This document shows positions 34,833-42,986 of a stretch of DNA of 64,000 bases, piece by piece. The notes beneath the pieces were generated by a model. That model was not told the origin of the DNA. It did not search any database and saw only the letters and a program-made list of their open reading frames with translations. This DNA comes from Bacteroides finegoldii DSM 17565. GTDB taxonomy: Bacteria > Bacteroidota > Bacteroidia > Bacteroidales > Bacteroidaceae. The stretch is from contig NZ_GG688325.1 of assembly GCF_000156195.1 (NCBI RefSeq), positions 52,145-116,144 of the forward strand. Direction: 5' to 3'. The position numbers and the translations under genes were made by a program. How positions within the stretch are numbered: the first letter of the stretch is position 1; each line of letters begins with the position of its first letter.

Positions 34833-36770
34833 ATGAAGAAAAGAATTTTGCTTTTGTTGTTGGTGATACCGGCATTGATAAAAGCGCAAGATGTGATGAC
34901 AGAAACCCGTCAGGAACTGACGTCTCCCGACGGAGCTTATCGTTTTACCTTTTATCAGCGTGCGGTAGGAGAGGATAATACACAAATGTATTATACCTTG
35001 ACTTATAAGAATCGTCCGGTGATTGAAGAAAGTAAACTGGGTGTTCTGATTGAAAATCAGTTATTTGAATCAGCGTTGGGTATACCGAATGATACTTGTC
35101 ATTTTTGGTGTGAGAATTTGAAGTTGACAGGGACTGAACATCAAAAAACGGACGAAATATGGAAACCTGTATATGGCGAGCGTGCGGAGGTTCGTGATTG
35201 CTATAATGAGATGACTTTGAAGTTCAAGAAAGGGGAAGGAAAAGGCAATCAGGACGGTGGTTATGATAAGCGTAAGAACTACTTTATGAATGTCATAGTT
35301 CGCGCCTATAATGAAGGAGTTGCTTTCCGCTATCATTTTCCGGAAATGACAAACGGGCTTTTCTTGCATATTGTCGGTGAGCAGACTAGCTTCACAATGC
35401 CTGAAGGAACGATGGCGTATTATGAACGTTGGGCGCAAGGACCTTATGAATTTCGTCCGTTGAAAGGATGGGGTAAAGAGGAGAGTGAGCGTCCATTGAC
35501 ATTGAAACTTCCTGATGGATTATCAGTAGCTTTGTTGGAAGCAGAAATGGTGGATTATGTTCGTGGTAAATTCCGTTTATCGGCAGAGAAACCTTCCACT
35601 TTGGAGACAAGCTTGTATAGTAGCGTCGATATTATTTCTCCTTACAGTACTCCGTGGCGTGTAATCATGGTTGGCGAACGTCCGGTCGATTTAATTAATA
35701 ATAATGATCTTGTCTTGAATCTGAATCCGGCTTGCAAACTGGCTGATACTTCTTGGATCAAACCCGGGAAAGTATTCCGTTCGGGCGACTTGAAACAAGA
35801 TAGAGTAAAAGCAGCCATTGACTTTGCGGCAGAACGTGGTATTCAGTATGTGCACATGGATGCAGGATGGTACGGACCGGAAATGAAAATGAGTTCGGAC
35901 GCTACTACTGTTTCTCCTGATAAAGACCTTGATATACCCGCTTTGTGTAAATATGCCGAATCGAAAGGAATCGGACTTATGGTGTATGTCAATCAGCGCG
36001 CATTAGTGCAGCAGTTGGATACTTTATTGCCATTGTATAAGAAATGGGGGCTGAAAGGTGTCAAGTTCGGTTTTGTGCAGATAGGTAATCAGCGTTGGAG
36101 TACCTGGCTGCATGATGCAGTTCGTCAATGTGGAGAATATGATCTGATGGTAGATATTCATGACGAATATCGTCCGACAGGTTTCAGCCGTACTTATCCT
36201 AACCTGATGACGCAGGAAGGTATTCGTGGAAATGAAGAAATGCCGGATGCCACACACAATACGACTCTTCCTTTTACCCGCTATCTGGCAGGTGCAGGAG
36301 ACTATACGCTTTGCTATTTCAATAACCGGGTGAAGAATACGAAAGCACATCAGTTGGCGATGGCAGCTGTGTATTACAGTCCTTTGCAATTTATGTTTTG
36401 GTATGACAGACCGGAATTCTATCAGGGAGAAGAAGAACTGGAATTTTGGAAAGCAATTCCGAGTGTATGGGATGACAGCCGCGCGTTAGATGGAGAGATT
36501 GGTGAATATATCGTTCAGGCACGTCGTTCGGGGAATGACTGGTTTGTAGGAGCAATGACGAATACGGAAGCCCGCACAATTACATTGACTACGGATTTTC
36601 TGGAACCGGGTAAGAAGTATATGCTTCACCTGTACGAAGATGACGACAAATTGAATACACGCACAAAAGTACGCAGTACTCATAAGAAGATAAAAGCCGG
36701 AGATAAGCTTGTTTTGAAGCTAAAAGCGAGTGGCGGAGCCGCATTGCATTTCACTCCGCTAAAGAAATGA
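34833..36770 (+). CDS. GH97 family glycoside hydrolase
   Basis: A 645-residue secreted enzyme (signal MKKRILLLLLVIPALIKA; an in-frame ATG at 34818 adds five residues before it). The N-terminal sandwich (about 20-270), the (beta/alpha)8 barrel (about 280-540) and the C-terminal sandwich match GH97, with VHMDAGWYG, DIHDEYRPTG and MTQEGIRGNEE as family blocks. GH97 includes alpha-glucosidases and alpha-galactosidases. Where retaining members carry the nucleophile Asp in a KVDF-like segment, this protein reads KFGF near residue 410, so it is probably of the inverting or an unassigned type. The gene follows the AraC regulator by 85 nt. Confidence 0.9.
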   Translation: MKKRILLLLLVIPALIKAQDVMTETRQELTSPDGAYRFTFYQRAVGEDNTQMYYTLTYKNRPVIEESKLGVLIENQLFESALGIPNDTCHFWCENLKLTGTEHQKTDEIWKPVYGERAEVRDCYNEMTLKFKKGEGKGNQDGGYDKRKNYFMNVIVRAYNEGVAFRYHFPEMTNGLFLHIVGEQTSFTMPEGTMAYYERWAQGPYEFRPLKGWGKEESERPLTLKLPDGLSVALLEAEMVDYVRGKFRLSAEKPSTLETSLYSSVDIISPYSTPWRVIMVGERPVDLINNNDLVLNLNPACKLADTSWIKPGKVFRSGDLKQDRVKAAIDFAAERGIQYVHMDAGWYGPEMKMSSDATTVSPDKDLDIPALCKYAESKGIGLMVYVNQRALVQQLDTLLPLYKKWGLKGVKFGFVQIGNQRWSTWLHDAVRQCGEYDLMVDIHDEYRPTGFSRTYPNLMTQEGIRGNEEMPDATHNTTLPFTRYLAGAGDYTLCYFNNRVKNTKAHQLAMAAVYYSPLQFMFWYDRPEFYQGEEELEFWKAIPSVWDDSRALDGEIGEYIVQARRSGNDWFVGAMTNTEARTITLTTDFLEPGKKYMLHLYEDDDKLNTRTKVRSTHKKIKAGDKLVLKLKASGGAALHFTPLKK

Positions 36771-36822
36771 CTCAAATTATTTTGATGGTCATTGAGTATG
36801 TGAAAATGACAAGTAAATGATA

Positions 36823-36915
36823 ATTTATTGGGGTGCCCTGAAAGGGCTTAATTATATAGCGTAGGGCAACGCCCTACGCTATATAATTAAGCCCTTTCAG
36901 GGCACCCCAATAAAT
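36823..36915. repeat. Perfect 45-bp palindrome with 3-nt loop
   Basis: Bases 36823-36867 and 36871-36915 are exact reverse complements, separated only by AAC. The arm contains smaller nested units (GCCCTGAAAGGGC and GTAGGGC/GCCCTAC). It lies between two convergent genes, GH97 and the aldo-keto reductase. It could end transcription from both sides, but its length and perfect match suggest a REP-like mobile palindrome. The rest of the 237-nt gap shows nothing else. Confidence 0.9.
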
Positions 36916-37007
36916 ATATAATTGTAAAGCTTTCAGCCGAACTGCAAAATTCCCATTTAACCGCTAAATTCCCATTTGTAGTCTTTATTGGGATTTACTA
37001 CTTACCA

Positions 37008-37850
37008 CTATTTACCATAATTAATCAACCACTTCACCATCTCCGGATCATAGTGGGAGAAAAAGAGTGTTTTAGCTGTATCAAGCGCAGCGATGGCCGC
37101 CATGTCATCCGGTGCTAATGAAAAATCAAAGACATTGAAATTCTCCATCATACGTTCTTTATGAGTCGATTTAGGAATCACGATGATATTGCGTTGAATC
37201 AGATAACGCAGTGCGACCTGTGCCACTGATTTGCCATATTCTTTACCGATTTCCTGGAGAGTCGGGTTGGTAAAGAAGTCGTTTCGTCCTTCAGCAAACG
37301 GTCCCCATGACATAATTTTAGTACCATATTCTTTCATTACTTCCTGCAACTTTATCTGTTGGTTGAAAACGTGTGTCTCTACCTGATTGACGGCAGGAGT
37401 AATTTCACAGAATTCTGCCAAGTCTATAAAGCGGTCAGGATAGAAGTTGCTGACACCGATTGCACGGAGTTTACCAGCCTTATATGCTTCCTCCATAGCC
37501 CGGTAAGTTCCATAATAATCACCGAATGGCTGATGAATGAGCAGTAAGTCTATATAATCACTTTTTAATTTGTGAAGTGATTCATCAATAGAAGCTTTAG
37601 CTTTTTCGTAACCGGCATTTGAAATCCATACTTTTGTAGTGATGAACAGTTCCCCACGTGGTACGCCGCATTTACTGATTGCATTTCCAACACCTTCTTC
37701 GTTATGATAGGCTTGTGCCGTATCAATAGAACGATAGCCCACACTGATTGCATCCGACACGCAACGTTCACACTCTTCAGGCGTAACCTGATAAACACCA
37801 TAACCTAAAATAGGCATTTCAATGCCATTGTTCAATTTTACTTTTTCCAT
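37008..37850 (-). CDS. Aldo/keto reductase
   Basis: A 280-residue cytoplasmic NADPH-dependent reductase of the 2,5-diketo-D-gluconate reductase type. The catalytic tetrad is complete: Asp43 and Tyr48 (SIDTAQAYHN), Lys73 (TTKVW) and His106 (LLIHQPFG). The cofactor-binding C-terminus has IPKSTHKERM. In this setting it may reduce a sugar aldehyde or uronate-derived intermediate, but substrates in this family are broad. It is transcribed against GH97 with a TAACTTTG -7 box upstream (37922-37915). Confidence 0.92.
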   Translation of the reverse strand: MEKVKLNNGIEMPILGYGVYQVTPEECERCVSDAISVGYRSIDTAQAYHNEEGVGNAISKCGVPRGELFITTKVWISNAGYEKAKASIDESLHKLKSDYIDLLLIHQPFGDYYGTYRAMEEAYKAGKLRAIGVSNFYPDRFIDLAEFCEITPAVNQVETHVFNQQIKLQEVMKEYGTKIMSWGPFAEGRNDFFTNPTLQEIGKEYGKSVAQVALRYLIQRNIIVIPKSTHKERMMENFNVFDFSLAPDDMAAIAALDTAKTLFFSHYDPEMVKWLINYGK

Positions 37851-37914
37851 AATCGAGTATATTATTAAAATAAAAGCGTATTCTAATGTTTTTATTATCT
37901 TTATTTCCTCTATG

Positions 37915-37995
37915 CAAAGTTAGTCTGTAAAAGGTAATCTGTTTTTATATAGATTACGGGTTTTGCTACCTTTTTTACGGATAACTCTATCTTTG
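37915..37995. promoter_or_regulatory. Divergent promoters, aldo/keto reductase and alpha/beta hydrolase
   Basis: On the minus strand TAACTTTG at 37922-37915 is the -7 box of the reductase. On the plus strand TTTG at 37962-37965 and TATCTTTG at 37988-37995 are 22 nt apart and lead to the hydrolase start at 38087. Confidence 0.6.
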
Positions 37996-38086
37996 CATTT
38001 AATATCTACTATTATATAGTCGTTTTTTGAGTATTTTGTTCTTCATATTCGTAGTATAGGAAGTTAAATCAATTAAAAGAAGCATT

Positions 38087-39703
38087 ATGAATAAATATTT
38101 TCTTGTTGTATTGTTGTCATTATTCATGCAGGTTGCTAAGGTGGCAGCAGCCCCCTGGCAATGGTCAGTGGAAATAAAAGAGCTGATTTCAGAAGAGACA
38201 AACGCCCACCCTTCTGCCTATCTATGGATACCGGAAAACTGTAAACAAGTCCGTGCCGTCATCATCGGGCAACACAATATGACCGAAGAAACAATTTTCG
38301 AGCATCCTGAATTTCGGAAGAATATGGGCAAACTGGGAATTGCAGAGATATGGATCACTCCCGGAATAGACCAACGCTGGGACGTGACAAAAGGTACCCA
38401 ACAAATCTTTGAAACAATGATGAAGAACTTGTCTGAAATAAGCGGATATACAGAACTGGAGTTTGCCCCGGTTATACCTATCGGACACTCGGCAATGGCT
38501 ACTTATCCGTGGAACTTTGCCGCCTGGAATCCTGAACGTACATTGGCCGTACTCTCTATTCACGGTGATTCTCCCAGAACTCATTTGACGGGTTACGGGC
38601 GTGCGAATTTGGATTGGGGAACCCGTACGATTGAAGGTATCCCCTCATTAATGGTGATGGGAGAGGACGAATGGTGGGAAGACCGGTTGATAACCTCTTT
38701 CGATTATCGTCGTGAATATCCGAATGCTCCCCTTTCATTTCTTGCTGATGCAGGACACGGACATTTCGACATATCCGATGAATTGATTGATTATCTTTCC
38801 CTCTTTCTGAAAAAGACAGTGGAATATCGGTTGCCGGAGCATTCGTCATTGGATGCTCCGATTCAGTTAATTCCGGTAGAAGCAAAGAATGGCTGGCTGG
38901 CAGACCGTTGGCGAAAGAATGAAAAGCCTACAGCCGAAGCCGCTTCCTATGATAAGTATAAAGGAGACAAGAACCATGCGTTTTGGTATTTTGATAAGGA
39001 AATGGCAGATGCCACAGAAAAATATTACGCCAATGAGCGTGGAAAGACAGAGCAGTATATCGGTTTTGAGCAAAAAGGAAAACTGATCACTTTCAATCCG
39101 AAATCCCATGTACGTATGTCTCCTTCTTTTCAACCCGAAGCGGACGGAGTCACTTTCCACCTGAAAGCAGTGTACACAGATACGTTAAGGAACGAATATT
39201 CAAAAGAACACAGTACGCATCCCATTCGAATGTCGAGAATTTGCGGTCCGGTGGAAGTGGTGAATGATACAACTTTTACTGTTCGTTTCTATCGGATGGG
39301 ATTGGATAATCCTAAACGTACAGGAGGCATCTGCCTGATGGCTTCCGTAAAACAGGATCATAAATACCGGAGTGCCGTTCAGCAGGTAGAGATTCGTATT
39401 CCTTACCGGAATAAGGAAGGGATACCCCAACGTATAATTTTCCCGAAACTATCCGATGTAAAAGCTTCAGTGAAAGAAATAAGTTTAAATGGAACTGCTG
39501 ACTCCGGCCTTCCGGTTTACTATTATGTAAAAGAAGGTCCGGCAGAGATAAAGGGAGATAAACTGGTATTGACTAAAATTCCCCCACGTGCAAAATTTCC
39601 GGTAAAGGTGACAGTGGTAGCCTGGCAATATGGGCGTAGCGGAGAACCTAAAGTGCAGACTGCTGAAGCAGTAGAACAGAGCTTTTATATTACTGCCCGT
39701 TAG
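38087..39703 (+). CDS. Secreted alpha/beta-hydrolase-like protein, function unknown
   Basis: A 538-residue protein with a signal peptide (ending AKVAAA). The N-terminal half (about 30-250) has an alpha/beta-hydrolase fold: PIGHSAMATYPW near residue 131 gives a Gly-His-Ser nucleophile elbow, and DAGHGHFDISDE near 222 offers the catalytic His. The C-terminal half (about 270-538) is a set of beta-rich regions of unknown type. Such proteins in glycan loci are often esterases that remove acetyl, methyl or feruloyl groups, but I see nothing that fixes the group. It has its own promoter and stands alone between divergent and convergent neighbours. Confidence 0.7.
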   Translation: MNKYFLVVLLSLFMQVAKVAAAPWQWSVEIKELISEETNAHPSAYLWIPENCKQVRAVIIGQHNMTEETIFEHPEFRKNMGKLGIAEIWITPGIDQRWDVTKGTQQIFETMMKNLSEISGYTELEFAPVIPIGHSAMATYPWNFAAWNPERTLAVLSIHGDSPRTHLTGYGRANLDWGTRTIEGIPSLMVMGEDEWWEDRLITSFDYRREYPNAPLSFLADAGHGHFDISDELIDYLSLFLKKTVEYRLPEHSSLDAPIQLIPVEAKNGWLADRWRKNEKPTAEAASYDKYKGDKNHAFWYFDKEMADATEKYYANERGKTEQYIGFEQKGKLITFNPKSHVRMSPSFQPEADGVTFHLKAVYTDTLRNEYSKEHSTHPIRMSRICGPVEVVNDTTFTVRFYRMGLDNPKRTGGICLMASVKQDHKYRSAVQQVEIRIPYRNKEGIPQRIIFPKLSDVKASVKEISLNGTADSGLPVYYYVKEGPAEIKGDKLVLTKIPPRAKFPVKVTVVAWQYGRSGEPKVQTAEAVEQSFYITAR

Positions 39704-39713
39704 TTTGACAAAG

Positions 39714-39755
39714 AGATTGTTCAAGGAATCAGAGTACTAATTCCTTGAACAATCT
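39714..39755. terminator. Bidirectional terminator between convergent genes
   Basis: AGATTGTTCAAGGAAT at 39714-39729 pairs perfectly with ATTCCTTGAACAATCT at 39740-39755, a 16-bp stem with a 10-nt loop. The stem includes the stop codon of the DUF3037 gene. Confidence 0.8.
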
Positions 39756-40124
39756 TTCCAAAGTCTTATCTAAATCAGTAGAAAATCCCGGATGTGGGCG
39801 AGATACTTGTATGCAGGAACTTTTTACTGCAGTCAGCCAACGAAATCTGTCAGGAATATCCATATTGGCTATGGCTCCTCCCTCTTTATTTCCCATGCAT
39901 ATCTTGTCAAAGACTTGTAACCCTTCTTTCAGGCAATTCATATCCAGTTCGGAAGAAAATAGTTTTAGTTTGTTCTCATCTATCGTATAGAGGGATTTCA
40001 GGTATTTAGCTTGTTTGGAAAACAACACAATCCCCATATTGATAAACTCCTCCCGTTCTACTTTAGGAACGAAACGGATGACTGCGTATTCATATAAGTG
40101 CCTTTCTTGCATTTTGCGCTTCAT
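39729..40124 (-). CDS. DUF3037 family protein
   Basis: A 131-residue cytoplasmic protein matching DUF3037 (YEYAVIRFVPKVEREEFINMGIVLFS near the start and RFRWLTAVKSSCIQVSRPHPG in the second half). The first 35 nt overlap the end of the HipA-like kinase gene, so the two are translationally coupled. DUF3037 has no proven function that I know of; its regular pairing with HipA-like kinases suggests a partner or substrate. There is no signal peptide. It has no evident link to glycan use. Confidence 0.82.
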   Translation of the reverse strand: MKRKMQERHLYEYAVIRFVPKVEREEFINMGIVLFSKQAKYLKSLYTIDENKLKLFSSELDMNCLKEGLQVFDKICMGNKEGGAIANMDIPDRFRWLTAVKSSCIQVSRPHPGFSTDLDKTLERLFKELVL

Positions 40125-40872
40125 TTACAAATGTTTCGGAATGTTTCATCCTTTCTTCTAAAAATCGAATATAAATGTCTCTCAAATCCTGTGGAGTTTC
40201 TGTGCCTTCTGTCCAGTTCAACCAGTCGTCGGGAATAGCATTGACTATCTCACGGATTTTATCCGAAGTCAATATCTGTCTGAATTCGATATCTACCTCT
40301 TCCAGTTTATCGGCAAACGGCAATAATACATGGTCTTTTATTTGTACAAAAGGAACCAGTGCCTGTTTTTGCCAGTTAGTCCAGGAATGGTGGAAATAAA
40401 GGGACGCCCCATGATCTATCAGCCATAGTTCTTTGTGCCATATCAACATATTGGTATTTTTAATGGTACGGTCTACGTTAGTCAGCAAGGCATCCAGCCA
40501 TACTACTTGCGAAGCCGTTTTTCCATCTACTTGATGTACTATCGGATCAAAAGTCAACGAACCGGAAAGGAAATGCAATCCCATATTCAGTCCTCGACTC
40601 CATTGAAGTAAATCCTGTATCTCTTCGTCTGCTTCCGTTCGTCCGAAGGCCTCGTCCAGATTCAGAAAAACTATTTCGGGGACTCTGAAACCCAGTGCAC
40701 GGGCTATCTCCCCACCAATCAGTTCGGCAATCAGCGCTTTTGTTCCGTGTCCTGCCCCTCTGAATTTGACTACATACTTAAATTCATCGTCAGCTTCGGC
40801 TAGAGCAGGCAATGAGCCTCCCTCACGCAGAGGAAGAATATATCTTGTAACATTTGCCGTACGTAAATCCAT
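40090..40872 (-). CDS. HipA-like kinase
   Basis: A 260-residue protein of the short HipA-like kinase group. It keeps the kinase core: Lys36 in KYVVKFRG for ATP, an HRD-like NVDRTIKNTN with Asp134, and a DFG-like LIDHG with Asp153. It lacks the N-terminal subdomain of classical HipA toxin and there is no HipB-like antitoxin gene. It overlaps the downstream DUF3037 gene by 35 nt and has a strong ribosome-binding site (AAAGGAG) before the ATG. Such kinases may phosphorylate a protein partner; the pair could be a toxin-antitoxin-like or regulatory module. Confidence 0.82.
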   Translation of the reverse strand: MDLRTANVTRYILPLREGGSLPALAEADDEFKYVVKFRGAGHGTKALIAELIGGEIARALGFRVPEIVFLNLDEAFGRTEADEEIQDLLQWSRGLNMGLHFLSGSLTFDPIVHQVDGKTASQVVWLDALLTNVDRTIKNTNMLIWHKELWLIDHGASLYFHHSWTNWQKQALVPFVQIKDHVLLPFADKLEEVDIEFRQILTSDKIREIVNAIPDDWLNWTEGTETPQDLRDIYIRFLEERMKHSETFVNEAQNARKALI

Positions 40873-40970
40873 GTAGCTCCTTTCTTTAATTTGGGGAATA
40901 AAGATAGGACGTTTCAGATGAATTTTATAAGAAAGTGGGCTTTAAATTAAAGAATTGTAGCTTAATTAAA

Positions 40971-40978
40971 TAATTTTG
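40971..40978 (+). promoter_or_regulatory. -7 box upstream of the GH127/GH146 operon
   Basis: TAATTTTG matches TAnnTTTG and lies 58 nt before the start at 41037. No good -33 element is seen, which suits an activator-dependent promoter. Confidence 0.45.
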
Positions 40979-41036
40979 TGGCTTTGAGTGTTTAAGGCAC
41001 CTTGTTCGTATCTTATAGATAAAAGATAGAAATAAT

Positions 41037-42971
41037 ATGAATAAGAAAGTTTTAGTTACGGCAATCTTGTTTGGTTCATTGACAGTATCGGGTATAGTGT
41101 CAGCTCAATCTGTATATCCCGGACAACATCAGGGAAAGTTGAAAAAGGAAACAGTGGCTCCCCTTCAGGCGGAAAGTTTTGATTTGAAAGATGTTCGCCT
41201 GTTGCCAAGTCGTTTCCGTGATAATATGCTTCGGGATTCTGCCTGGATGACGTCAATAGATGTGAATCGTCTGCTACATAGCTTCCGTACCAATGCCGGT
41301 GTATTTGCCGGACGTGAGGGCGGATATATGACAGTAAAGAAACTGGGTGGTTGGGAATCTTTGGATTGCGAACTTCGCGGACATACTACCGGACACATGC
41401 TCTCGGCACTTGGTTTGATGTACGCAGCTACCGGCAGTGAGATATTCAAACTGAAAGGCGATAGCTTGGTTAACGGATTGGAAGAAGTGCAGAATGCACT
41501 GAAAAACGGATATTTGAGTGCCTGGCCCGAGGAACTGATAAACCGGAATATTCAGGGAAAAGGTGTATGGGCTCCCTGGTATACTCTGCACAAACTTTTC
41601 TCCGGGCTGATAGATCAGTATCTGTATGCGGATAATAAGAAAGCATTGATTATCGTCACCCGAATGGGGGATTGGGCATACAATAAATTGAAACCCCTTA
41701 GTGAAGAAACACGTAAGCTTATGATCCGCAATGAATTTGGTGGTATCAATGAGTCATTCTATAATTTATATTCAATAACGGGAGATGAACGTTATCGCTG
41801 GCTGGCGGAATATTTCTACCACAATGACGTAATCGACCCATTGAAAGAACTTCGTGATGACTTGGGAACGAAGCATACCAATACTTTCATCCCGAAAGTG
41901 ATAGCCGAAGCCCGTAACTACGAGTTAACCCGCAACGAGACAAGCAGGAAACTATCGGAATTCTTCTGGCACACCATGATTGACCATCATACTTTTGCTC
42001 CGGGATGTAGCAGTGACAAAGAACACTACTTTGATCCGAAGAAGTTATCCCAACATCTGACCGGCTATACCGGAGAAACTTGTTGTACCTATAATATGCT
42101 CAAACTTAGCCGCCATCTTTTTTGCTGGACGGGCGATTCATCTATTGCGGATTATTATGAAAGGGCATTGTATAATCACATCTTGGGACAACAAGACCCT
42201 GAAACAGGTATGGTAGCTTATTTTCTGCCTTTGCTTTCCGGGTCTCATAAACTGTATAGCACAAAAGAGAACTCTTTTTGGTGCTGCGTAGGTAGCGGAT
42301 TTGAGAATCATGCAAAGTTTGGAGAAGCCATCTACTACCATAACAATCAGGGAATATATGTAAATCTATTTATCCCTTCACAGGTAACCTGGAAAGAAAA
42401 AGGACTGACAATCCGTCAGGAAACGGAATTCCCACAGGAAGAAACAACACGTTTTACTCTTCAGGCAGAAAATCCTGTCCGCACGACTATTTATCTGCGC
42501 TATCCTTCGTGGAGCAAGGATGTAAAAGTGTTGGTAAATGGTAAGAAAATATCTGTGAAACAGAAACCTGGTTCTTATATTGCCATTACCCGTGAATGGA
42601 AAGATGACGACCAAATCTCGGCTACTTATCCGATGCAAATCAAACTGGAGGCTACCCCGGATAATCCGAACAAGGCAGCTTTATTATATGGTCCGTTGGT
42701 ATTGGCGGGAGAACGGGGAACTGAAGGTATGCAAGCACCTGCTCCTTTCTCAAATCCTGCTCTTTATAATGATTATTATACCTATAATTTTCATGTCCCT
42801 GCACATTTGCGTACCTCTTTGAAACTAGATAAGAAACACCCTGAACGTGCTTTGCAACGTGTAGGAAGTGATTTGAAGTTTACGACAGAACAAGGAGATG
42901 TGATTCGTCCGCTATACGATTTGCATCGCCAGCGCTATGTCGTATATTGGGATTTACAATCAGAAAAATAG
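41037..42971 (+). CDS. GH127/GH146-type beta-L-arabinofuranosidase, secreted
   Basis: A 644-residue protein with a signal peptide (ending GIVSAQ) and the DUF1680 alpha/alpha-barrel. Members release beta-L-arabinofuranose from plant glycans using a zinc-bound cysteine nucleophile. The zinc site is readable: Glu347-x-Cys349 in GETCCTYNM and Cys416-Cys417 in FWCCVGSGFENHAKFGE, in the same spacing as the characterised GH127 enzyme, with one of the Cys416-417 pair as the likely nucleophile. Other family blocks are RGHTTGHMLSAL and WAPWYTLHKLFSGL. It heads a three-gene operon (next gene 15 nt away). Confidence 0.88.
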   Translation: MNKKVLVTAILFGSLTVSGIVSAQSVYPGQHQGKLKKETVAPLQAESFDLKDVRLLPSRFRDNMLRDSAWMTSIDVNRLLHSFRTNAGVFAGREGGYMTVKKLGGWESLDCELRGHTTGHMLSALGLMYAATGSEIFKLKGDSLVNGLEEVQNALKNGYLSAWPEELINRNIQGKGVWAPWYTLHKLFSGLIDQYLYADNKKALIIVTRMGDWAYNKLKPLSEETRKLMIRNEFGGINESFYNLYSITGDERYRWLAEYFYHNDVIDPLKELRDDLGTKHTNTFIPKVIAEARNYELTRNETSRKLSEFFWHTMIDHHTFAPGCSSDKEHYFDPKKLSQHLTGYTGETCCTYNMLKLSRHLFCWTGDSSIADYYERALYNHILGQQDPETGMVAYFLPLLSGSHKLYSTKENSFWCCVGSGFENHAKFGEAIYYHNNQGIYVNLFIPSQVTWKEKGLTIRQETEFPQEETTRFTLQAENPVRTTIYLRYPSWSKDVKVLVNGKKISVKQKPGSYIAITREWKDDDQISATYPMQIKLEATPDNPNKAALLYGPLVLAGERGTEGMQAPAPFSNPALYNDYYTYNFHVPAHLRTSLKLDKKHPERALQRVGSDLKFTTEQGDVIRPLYDLHRQRYVVYWDLQSEK

Positions 42972-42986
42972 ATAGTAAACAACGAA

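Noticed and set aside
36823..36915. Simple terminator only
   Set aside because: The stem is 45 bp, perfect and without the usual 5-8 T tail on either side, so a mobile palindrome is a better explanation even if it also stops transcription.
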